Origin: a bacterium
GTDB lineage: Bacteria > Bacteroidota > Bacteroidia > B-17B0 > Aurantibacillaceae
DNA: 64,000 bases
Assembly: GCA_029945625.1 (NCBI GenBank)
Contig: JAQSCW010000010.1
Coordinates: 62,001-126,000, forward strand
Direction: 5' to 3'
A program made the translations under genes and the position numbers. A model generated the notes under the pieces. That model worked only from the letters and a program-made list of their open reading frames with translations. It did no database searches and was not told the DNA's origin. This document shows, piece after piece, positions 37,620-45,181 of the stretch (position 1 is its first letter; every line of letters starts with the position of its first letter).

Positions 37620-39506
37620 GTGCAGGAATCTTACGACATAATTGTAGTTGGTGCTGGTCACGCTGGTTGTGAAGCCGCCGCCGCAGCCGCCAATCTTGGT
37701 TCAAGAGTTCTGTTGATTACAATGAACATGCAAACCATCGCCCAAATGAGTTGCAATCCGGCAATGGGCGGTATTGCTAAAGGACAAATTGTTCGGGAAA
37801 TTGATGCCATGGGGGGCTATAGCGGAATTATTTCTGATAGGAGTTCGATCCAATTCAGGATGCTGAACCGAAGCAAGGGCCCCGCCATGTGGAGCCCTCG
37901 CAGTCAGAATGATAGAATGCTGTTTGCAGGATTGTGGCGGGAAATGCTGGAACAAACACCAAATGTGGATTTTTGGCAAGACATGGTGCGACAGTTACTA
38001 ATATCATCTGACGGCAAACGAGTGGAAGGTGTTGTAACCGGCATGGGGAAGGAATTTCGATCCAAGGCAGTGGTCCTAACAAATGGTACATTTTTAAATG
38101 GAATAATACACATTGGTGAAAAGCAATTAGGTGGAGGAAGGACAGGAGAGTCGGCAAGTTACGGAATAACGGAACAATTAGTCCAAATAGGATTTGAGAG
38201 TGGGAGGATGAAAACGGGAACCCCGCCGAGGATTGACGGAAGGTCTCTTGATTATTCTAAGATGGAAGTACAAGGGGGAGATGAGCTGGTAGACAAGTTT
38301 TCATATCTGGCAGGGACCTCTCCGTTTTTGGGGAAAGAAGCCAAAAAGCAGATTCCTTGTCATGTAACTTATACAAATCAAAAGGTCCACGACATTTTAA
38401 AAACAGGTTTTGAAAAGTCTCCGATGTTTCAGGGTCGGATTCAGGGCTTGGGGCCACGGTATTGTCCTAGTATTGAGGATAAGATCACGCGGTTTAGCGA
38501 GCGCGAACGCCATCAATTATTTGTTGAGCCCGAGGGATGGAATACAGTGGAGATTTATTTGAATGGTTTCTCTTCCTCCTTACCGGAAGACGTGCAATTG
38601 AAGGCCCTACGATTAATTCCGGGTTTGGAAAAAGCAAAAATGTTTCGACCCGGCTACGCGATTGAATACGACTATTTCCCTCCTACGCAGTTACGACTTA
38701 CCCTTGAAACCCAATTGGTGGAGAACCTCTATTTTGCAGGCCAAATAAACGGAACTACCGGATACGAAGAGGCGGCAAGTCAAGGTTTAATGGCAGGGAT
38801 AAATGCACACCAAAAAATCAGCGAAAAAAAGGCGATCGTGCTTAATCGTTATGAAGCCTATATAGGTGTGCTTATCGACGACCTTGTGACCAAGGGAACC
38901 GATGAGCCCTATCGCATGTTTACCAGCAGGGCCGAGTATCGTTTGCTCTTGCGTCAGGACAATGCAGACGTTAGGCTTACCCCAATATCGCATGCTATTG
39001 GATTGGCCAGCAAGGAACGATTTGACACCGTAAATACTAAAATTAAAAATTACAACTCTATAATTTCTCATTTTAAGAATACCAGCGCAGAACCCGAAAG
39101 AGTAAACCCCTTCTTGGAGTCCATTCAGTCATCGGTTCTAACACAAAAAACGAGATACATTAACGTATTAGTGAGGCCTAATTTGGGAATTTCAAATCTT
39201 GAAATGGCAGATGAGGAGCTAAGCCGGAAACTGCAGGGATTTGACAATGAAACCAAAGAACAGGCTGAGATATTAATGAAGTATGAAGGCTATATTGACA
39301 GGGAGAGAGAAAATGCAGAGAAGCTCAAACGACTAGAGGATTATAAAATTGATGCCGCCTTTAATTTTGAAAGTATCAATGGTTTAGGCGCAGAAGCAAA
39401 AGAAAAATTGAAAAAATTTAAACCCGCCACTATTGGCCAGGCTAGCAGAATCTCCGGCATAAATCCCGCCGACGTGTCGGTTCTGCTAATTCATTTGGGC
39501 CGTTAA
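37620..39506 (+). CDS. mnmG: tRNA uridine-5-carboxymethylaminomethyl modification enzyme
   Basis: A 628-residue FAD protein (GidA) that acts with MnmE to modify the wobble uridine of certain tRNAs. The GTG start gives [20 protein letters not shown], with the dinucleotide-binding GxGxxG at residues 10-15. Signatures [40 protein letters not shown] and [10 protein letters not shown] are intact, and the C-terminal helical MnmE-binding region is complete. Family length is normal. A parS site begins at the base after the stop codon. mnmG is often found near replication origins in bacteria. Confidence 0.95.
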   Translation: MQESYDIIVVGAGHAGCEAAAAAANLGSRVLLITMNMQTIAQMSCNPAMGGIAKGQIVREIDAMGGYSGIISDRSSIQFRMLNRSKGPAMWSPRSQNDRMLFAGLWREMLEQTPNVDFWQDMVRQLLISSDGKRVEGVVTGMGKEFRSKAVVLTNGTFLNGIIHIGEKQLGGGRTGESASYGITEQLVQIGFESGRMKTGTPPRIDGRSLDYSKMEVQGGDELVDKFSYLAGTSPFLGKEAKKQIPCHVTYTNQKVHDILKTGFEKSPMFQGRIQGLGPRYCPSIEDKITRFSERERHQLFVEPEGWNTVEIYLNGFSSSLPEDVQLKALRLIPGLEKAKMFRPGYAIEYDYFPPTQLRLTLETQLVENLYFAGQINGTTGYEEAASQGLMAGINAHQKISEKKAIVLNRYEAYIGVLIDDLVTKGTDEPYRMFTSRAEYRLLLRQDNADVRLTPISHAIGLASKERFDTVNTKIKNYNSIISHFKNTSAEPERVNPFLESIQSSVLTQKTRYINVLVRPNLGISNLEMADEELSRKLQGFDNETKEQAEILMKYEGYIDRERENAEKLKRLEDYKIDAAFNFESINGLGAEAKEKLKKFKPATIGQASRISGINPADVSVLLIHLGR

Positions 39507-39522
39507 TGTTTCACGTGGAACC
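39507..39522. other. parS site 1 (ParB-binding), one mismatch
   Basis: TGTTTCACGTGGAACC begins directly after the mnmG stop codon. It matches the conserved 16-bp parS palindrome (TGTTTCACGTGGAACA) except for the final base. Confidence 0.85.
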
Positions 39523-39530
39523 AAATTATT

Positions 39531-40409
39531 ATGTATAACTACACCAATTGTCCCGTTTGCAAAAGCCAAACGTTTAGCGACTTTCTTAATTGCGAGGACT
39601 ACACCGTCAGCCATGAAAAATTCAACATTGTGAGTTGTGATGCCTGTGGTTTCAAATTCACTAACCCTCTCCCAGATATAGAAAAATTAGGATCCTATTA
39701 TAAATCCGAAGAATATATTTCACATTCTGACACTACGAAGGGATTAATTTCAAAACTGTATCATCTGGTTCGAAAGAGGACAATAAAAGCTAAACTTGAA
39801 ATTGTCTCTTCCCATGTTTCACGTGGAACACTATTGGATTATGGCTGCGGAACAGGGGCCTTTTTGGACGCCGCTCGTCAAAGTGGTTGGAAAACCTTTG
39901 GTTTAGAACCAGATTCCGGGGCGCGGAAAATGGCCTTTGAATCAGGACTTAACGTGTCGGGTGATAAGGAAGTACTACAGCAAAAGACCAGAGACCATAA
40001 ATTTAACGCTATTACCCTGTGGCATGTTTTGGAGCACGTTACCGATTTAGAGGAGACTCTTAGCTTCTTTAAGAATAAACTTAATAGGGAAGGGGCGCTT
40101 ATTGTGGCTGTACCTAATCACAAAAGTTTTGATGCGCTGCATTATGGTAATAATTGGGCAGCTTATGATGTGCCTCGGCACCTCTATCATTTCGATAAAG
40201 ACAGTCTTGAAAAGCTAATGTCAACAGCGGGTTTCAGATTGGTTAAAATGTATCCCATGAAATACGACAGCTTTTATGTGAGCATGCTCAGCGAGAAGCA
40301 TAAGAACGGATCCATTAACTATTTAAAGGCCTTTTTTATTGGCCTTCGATCAAATATGAAGGCAAAGCAGGCATCAGAGTATTCCAGCGTGATATACGTG
40401 TTCCAATAG
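39531..40409 (+). CDS. Class I SAM-dependent methyltransferase with N-terminal zinc ribbon
   Basis: A 292-residue protein. The first 40 residues hold two Cys pairs, CPVC and CDAC, forming a zinc-ribbon-like module. A linker leads to the methyltransferase domain, with motif I LLDYGCGTGAFLDAA (about 101-115), the acidic FGLEPD and the WHVLEHV segment typical of the Methyltransf_23 group. Such zinc-ribbon methyltransferases often modify sugars or lipids; the substrate here is unknown. A perfect parS palindrome is embedded in the coding sequence, encoding HVSRGT just before motif I. It follows mnmG by 24 nt. Confidence 0.82.
   Translation: MYNYTNCPVCKSQTFSDFLNCEDYTVSHEKFNIVSCDACGFKFTNPLPDIEKLGSYYKSEEYISHSDTTKGLISKLYHLVRKRTIKAKLEIVSSHVSRGTLLDYGCGTGAFLDAARQSGWKTFGLEPDSGARKMAFESGLNVSGDKEVLQQKTRDHKFNAITLWHVLEHVTDLEETLSFFKNKLNREGALIVAVPNHKSFDALHYGNNWAAYDVPRHLYHFDKDSLEKLMSTAGFRLVKMYPMKYDSFYVSMLSEKHKNGSINYLKAFFIGLRSNMKAKQASEYSSVIYVFQ
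39815..39830. other. parS site 2 (ParB-binding), perfect, inside a coding sequence
   Basis: TGTTTCACGTGGAACA is an exact parS 16-mer and the exact reverse complement of site 4. It lies within the methyltransferase gene, where it is read as part of the codons for H-V-S-R-G-T. Confidence 0.93.
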
Positions 40410-40468
40410 ATCCTGAGGGTGGCTGAAGGGCCCCTTCCTACCTAACAACCTTACCTCCCGGTGTTTCA

Positions 40469-40484
40469 TGTTCCACGTGCAACA
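40469..40484. other. parS site 3 (ParB-binding), one mismatch
   Basis: TGTTCCACGTGCAACA differs from the parS 16-mer TGTTCCACGTGAAACA at one position. It lies in the non-coding interval downstream of the methyltransferase. Confidence 0.8.
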
Positions 40485-41230
40485 CGTATTCTTCTTTTCA
40501 GCGACCTTATTCCCACCTTCTAGACGAATCCAGCAAGTAGCAACCTGCTGCAATTCTATGGGCATGCTGCCACTAATTCAGCCTCTAATTTTGCTCAGTG
40601 CTTTTGGAGCCCTATTCCAATGTGGGTAATACTTGTTCAAGTTAGCCAGATTGATTAACCGGACCAGTAGCCAACAACTATTATTTTGTTAGAATTGTTA
40701 GTAGTTAAAGAATAGAAATGCTTTATATCAGGGCATCAGGAGATAAATCTATTTATCTACTAAACACAATTATCGTCCATTGTGATTTGAACACCAACTT
40801 GTAATAATGCACGGCAAGCACCTCTTCGAGAGCAAAACCTCGGCTCAAAAGTCGGTTCGATTCCTGGCCATCTTGAGGCACTAAACTGGAAATATAGCAC
40901 AACCAGAAATGGGGTTCCGCGTTTGGCACTGCATAATCTACTTGGCGGAATACAAATAAAGTGCTCTTCTGTAAGTTTCCCTAACAAGTTAGGAGCCCTC
41001 CGCGCAATTGTGCGATCGTCTGTTTCACAAAATTTTTTAGTCGCCGCACCGTGATGGCCGCACCTAAAATGTTAGCGTTTGCATACATTTAAAAGCTCCG
41101 GAATAGGGCTCTAATCCCTTTTTGTAAACATCAAACAGTAATAGAATAGGTCAAGCGTATAATAGCGGCTGAGGATTCAATGCGGAAGTCCGGATGCATC
41201 TAAAGATGGAAGCAAATTAAAGGAACTTGT

Positions 41231-41246
41231 TGTTCCACGTGAAACA
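41231..41246. other. parS site 4 (ParB-binding), perfect
   Basis: TGTTCCACGTGAAACA is identical to the classic Bacillus subtilis parS sequence and lies in the same gene-free interval. Confidence 0.93.
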
Positions 41247-41845
41247 TTCCATAGGGCTCCTTCGTCCTTGAAAGTGGGCATTTTCGGTGCAAGATGTTTC
41301 GTCTCCCTAAAAATAAAACGCAGATCGTGACAAGAGATGCCGAGCCGAACAAATCAAAATAATACAAAACAGCGAATCTCTGTTCCTTTGAACGCTGTGT
41401 TTTAATTTAGGAATTTCATTCTCTTGTTCATTAAACCTATCGACGTTCAGTTAATCGTAGTTTTAGTACCTATGAAAAGCTGCATCAGCTGCTCTCAATG
41501 GAATCCAATAGTAGAAGAACAATATTGACAAAGATAGAATCTCCCCGGTAAATCGACGGAACCAAATAGGATTGAAAACCGGACAGAAATAACGAAACAG
41601 GTTTGGTAATAGGAGGCAAAGCGTTGGTTTGGTAGGGCGAAATGATCTCAAGGTATTTCTACTACCGCAAGTGTATTTCACAACAATTTCACCAATGCAT
41701 CGGCCTCTGAGTGAATTCGCGTTCCGAATCTCGTCATCTGCAGTCTGCCTCTTTCCGACAATGATAAAAAATTGAAACAGGATTATCTTGCGTATTTTGG
41801 AAAACAGCTCTGGCCGTTAGTTCGGCATTGTTGGCCGATGGGGAA

Positions 41846-43996
41846 TTATTTCGAAAGGATTTTAAATTCTGTTCTCCGGTTCTTTTGCCTGCCGGCTTCC
41901 GTATCATTCGTAGAGATAGGTTTGCTTTCACCATAACCCTTTCCTGTAAGACGAGAAGCCTCAATGCCTTTTGAGGTAAGGTAATTTACAACCGACTTTG
42001 AGCGCTCGTTGCTGAGCTTGATGTTGTATTCTTCTGTGCCCTGGGAGTCAGTGAAGCTGGCAATTTCTATGCCCGTAGAGCTATTATCTTTTAAAAATTT
42101 TACCAGCCTTTCGAGTTCGTTTGCAGACTCGGACTTGATCTCGTATTTGTCGGAATCAAAAAAGATATTGCGCAAGACCACTGAGCTACCTACCTCTACT
42201 TTTTCTAAAGCCACATCTTGGTTAAACTCTTGAAAATCAGCAGCTTCTGGAAGTAAAAAGTTCTCAGAGTGGAAAAGGTAGCCCGGACTTTTAACCGAAA
42301 TGCCATAGTTCTTTCCGCTTGGCAGCGTTACAAGATACTTTCCGGTGATACTGTTCGATTTGAAGCTGGCCAACACCACGTTTTTCTCATTATCAATTAA
42401 GTCCACCGTGGCTTCCAGGGGTTTTCCTGATTTTTTGTCTTGTACAAGTCCCTTCAAAATAGTTACTTTTGCCGACCGCACTTCCACGGCCTCCTCTGCT
42501 TTTAAATTGCTAACCGGATTCGCCCTCAAACTTATCAATTGATCTTGTGTATTGAGCATGGGCTGTTTTTCAGATCCAAGGAAAGTAATTTTGTAAAGGT
42601 CATAATCTCCCATACCTCCCTCTTTTGTGGAGCTGAAATAGGCATGATTACCGCTGCCACTTACTACGAAGAAAACATCATCGTCAGGACCATTTATGGG
42701 GTATCCAAGGTTAACAGGAGTTTGCCATTTATCGTTGATTAAGGTGGTTTTGAAAATATCATATCCACCCATTGTTCCGTGGCCTTTACTACTAAAATAC
42801 ATGGTCATTCCATCAGGATGCATAAAAACCGCCTCTTCGCCATACTTTGTGTTAATGGCAGGACCAATGTTGGTGGAGTGCCCCCATTCCCCATTCACAT
42901 CCATGTCGCAAAAGTAAATATCAGAGTCACCAAAGCCGGCCGGCTTCTTGCTCACATAAAAAAGGCGCTTCCCGTCAAAACTTAAACTTACTGTTGATTC
43001 ATGGTATCTGGTATTTATGTATTTGTTCATTCGAACGGGCGGTTCCCAATCGAGACCAAATAAAATGCTTTCATAAAGATCTCCGCCATCGCTGGAGGTG
43101 AAGCGATAAACATACAATTTGCTGCCATCGGGCGACAAACCTGCTACGGCATCATGATCTTCGGTGTTAACGTTTTTGCTCAGTGCTTTTGCGGGCTGCC
43201 ACTTACCTTCCAGTTTCATCGAAGAATACAAATCTTCATAATAACCGTTGTCGGAAATATCACGTTCACCGCCAACAGAATTAGACCTTCTTGAAGTAAA
43301 GTAGATCGTTTCTTCATCGGTTGAAATGGAGGGGCCATATTCGGGAAATGAGGTATTGATAGCGGGACCCAAATTGTCGACAAACACGCGCTCGGGTTTA
43401 GCGCTTAAAACGGCACCAACGCCGCACTCAGAGATTTTCTTCGACACGTCTTCCATAGCCACGGCATTCGCCTTAGCCTTTAGCGCTAATCCGCCCAGAT
43501 ATAACTTATAATAGGCAATTGCTTTATCCCACTTGGCATTTAAGTGATAGGCCCAAGCCAACCAATAGTTTATATCAGGATTAATCTCGCCCTCAAGGTC
43601 GGCAGCCATTTGCAGATAAGTAATTGTTTCGGGATTTAAAGGATCGCTGAAAAGATATATAAACCCTAACATATAGTTCAAGTCAGCGTTTTTCGGATTA
43701 AATCGGTTGGCTTCGAGCAAATAGGGTTTTGCCGAAACAAAGGATCGGTAACCCGCTTTTTGGTAGTCGTGTAAGCTAACCGGCAGATACTTGTGTTCGC
43801 TGACGAACGCGCGCTTTTGTTCCTCAAACTCTCTTCTGCCCATCATAAAAAGCTCAATACCCTGATCGAGCTTTCTCAAGGCGTCCTTTAATTCGTCCTT
43901 TTTACCGGGGAAATTAGCCTTATCAAACTTTACGTTTTGAGAGTGACTTGTTGCGGAAATAAGGGTAAGTAACAGAAGGCAGAATAATTTCTTCAT
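41846..43996 (-). CDS. PorE-like OmpA-family outer-membrane protein
   Basis: A 716-residue exported protein with a signal peptide (1-19). Its domain order is a TPR-like helical region (about 30-170), a PD40/WD40-type beta-propeller (about 190-470, with repeats such as IYFTSRRS, LYVYRF, LFYVSKK and MYFSSKGHG), a carboxypeptidase-regulatory-like fold (about 505-590) and a C-terminal OmpA peptidoglycan-binding domain (about 600-716) with FDSDKYEIKSES and NIKLSNERS. This is the architecture of PorE, the T9SS component that anchors the machine to peptidoglycan. Other Bacteroidota OmpA proteins share it, so the identity is not certain. It is second in an operon after a TPR protein. Confidence 0.82.
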   Translation of the reverse strand: MKKLFCLLLLTLISATSHSQNVKFDKANFPGKKDELKDALRKLDQGIELFMMGRREFEEQKRAFVSEHKYLPVSLHDYQKAGYRSFVSAKPYLLEANRFNPKNADLNYMLGFIYLFSDPLNPETITYLQMAADLEGEINPDINYWLAWAYHLNAKWDKAIAYYKLYLGGLALKAKANAVAMEDVSKKISECGVGAVLSAKPERVFVDNLGPAINTSFPEYGPSISTDEETIYFTSRRSNSVGGERDISDNGYYEDLYSSMKLEGKWQPAKALSKNVNTEDHDAVAGLSPDGSKLYVYRFTSSDGGDLYESILFGLDWEPPVRMNKYINTRYHESTVSLSFDGKRLFYVSKKPAGFGDSDIYFCDMDVNGEWGHSTNIGPAINTKYGEEAVFMHPDGMTMYFSSKGHGTMGGYDIFKTTLINDKWQTPVNLGYPINGPDDDVFFVVSGSGNHAYFSSTKEGGMGDYDLYKITFLGSEKQPMLNTQDQLISLRANPVSNLKAEEAVEVRSAKVTILKGLVQDKKSGKPLEATVDLIDNEKNVVLASFKSNSITGKYLVTLPSGKNYGISVKSPGYLFHSENFLLPEAADFQEFNQDVALEKVEVGSSVVLRNIFFDSDKYEIKSESANELERLVKFLKDNSSTGIEIASFTDSQGTEEYNIKLSNERSKSVVNYLTSKGIEASRLTGKGYGESKPISTNDTEAGRQKNRRTEFKILSK

Positions 43997-44004
43997 CAGT
44001 GAAA

Positions 44005-45069
44005 TTAGTTAGTGCAGGTTGCGTTAATAAACATTTTGGCGCCTGTTACACCCAGCTCATAGGCTTTCTTCCAATCCACACAACAATCGGTATCGAGACG
44101 AAGCATTTGATTGGCAATTCCTCTGTTGTAGTATGCCGGACCATTTTTTGCATCCAGCGTAATGGCTTTTGTGGCAAACGTTTTAGCCTTTTGATAATCT
44201 TTGTTCTTTATGCAAATGGAGGCCATATTGTTATAGGCGAATGAATTTTTTGGGTCAATCTTAAGAACAGATTCAAAGTCGGTTTGGCCGGCCAGTAAAT
44301 TCCCATTTTCTACGTGGGCAGCGCCACGATTGTTTAGCGCCGTGAGATAATTAGGATCTAGTTTCAGAGCCTTATTATACGCCTGAATGGCTTTATTGTA
44401 ACTCCGATTGGTGCGGTAAGCAGACCCCAGATTGTTATGAAGGAACGCAATGGAACTGTCGAGAATAATTGCTTTTTCATAATCGGCCACGGCCCCGGTA
44501 TAATCTCCCTTCATCCTTTTAGCACTTCCCCGGTCATTGTATGCATACACGTAATTCCTATTTATAACAATGGCCATGCTGTAATAACCAATCGCCTTGT
44601 CATTTTCCCCACTTTCAAAGGCCATCATACCCTTGTAATAAAGAGCTTCCGGGTGGTCGGCGTTTAAATGCAGGCATTGATCCAGGGCCACCGCCTGACT
44701 GTCTTTGGCGTTAATTTTGTAAAAAATAAGGCTTTTATTAAAATAGTTATCGGCGCGTTGTGGATTTATTTGTATTGCAAAATTGATGTCGGCAAGGGCC
44801 TCCGGAAATTTATTGAGCTGCGTGTAGGTAATTGCCCGGTTCGACAGAGCTTTATCGTATCGCGGATTTATGGCCAGACTTTTTGTGAAGAGATCGCGCG
44901 CCAATGTATAGTTGCCTTTTTTTAAAGCCGCGATGCCCTCATTATAACTTTGTTCCACTAGTTGTTCGGGGCTTACCGCCTGAATTACTTTCACGGTGTC
45001 TTGCGCACCAACAAAATAATATGAAAAAAAACAAGCAAAAAATAACGCAGAGCTAATTGAAAAACGCAT
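44005..45069 (-). CDS. Exported TPR-repeat protein
   Basis: A 354-residue protein from the ATG at 45069, with a signal peptide (about 1-22, ending FVGAQ). At least eight consecutive TPR units follow, with textbook motifs such as AIQINPQRADNYFNKSLIFY, AIILDSSIAFLHNNLGSAY and ALKLDPNYLTALNNRGAAH. Two further Cys-containing segments close the protein. An ATG at 45084 is possible, but a near-consensus -7 box (TGTTTTTG, 45086-45093, minus strand) favours 45069. It starts the operon with the PorE-like gene 8 nt downstream, so it may be a periplasmic partner of that protein. Confidence 0.75.
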   Translation of the reverse strand: MRFSISSALFFACFFSYYFVGAQDTVKVIQAVSPEQLVEQSYNEGIAALKKGNYTLARDLFTKSLAINPRYDKALSNRAITYTQLNKFPEALADINFAIQINPQRADNYFNKSLIFYKINAKDSQAVALDQCLHLNADHPEALYYKGMMAFESGENDKAIGYYSMAIVINRNYVYAYNDRGSAKRMKGDYTGAVADYEKAIILDSSIAFLHNNLGSAYRTNRSYNKAIQAYNKALKLDPNYLTALNNRGAAHVENGNLLAGQTDFESVLKIDPKNSFAYNNMASICIKNKDYQKAKTFATKAITLDAKNGPAYYNRGIANQMLRLDTDCCVDWKKAYELGVTGAKMFINATCTN

Positions 45070-45181
45070 TACTAAATTTAACATGCAAAAACACTCCCCT
45101 ACAGCCCAACAAAAAATCTTCTAAACAAAGTGTTTTTAATAAAGAATTCTAGTTACTTTTAGTAGAGAAATATTCCCATAT

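Larger units (their letters stand above)
40410..41845. other. Gene-free 1.4-kb interval carrying two parS sites
   Basis: Short open frames exist on both strands, but none has a recognisable protein, a good start context or coding-like sequence. The interval contains parS sites 3 and 4. A TGTGGGTAA at 40621-40629 is one base from a DnaA box. GTTAGTAGTTA at 40697-40707 also occurs at 35884-35894 in the other long non-coding stretch. The base composition is more balanced than that of the 35.6-kb interval. I see no tRNA or other RNA I can support. In a genome where most genes overlap or nearly touch, such an interval suggests chromosomal architecture rather than decay. Confidence 0.6.

Noticed and set aside
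40845-40880. tRNA-like TΨC arm (GGTTCGATTCC) in the gene-free interval
   Set aside because: The T-stem has two mismatches, the acceptor arms do not pair and no D or anticodon arm folds, so I cannot call a tRNA.
40374-41964. Several short open frames (60-76 codons) between the methyltransferase and the PorE-like gene
   Set aside because: None has a recognisable product, a promoter at the right place or coding-like composition.
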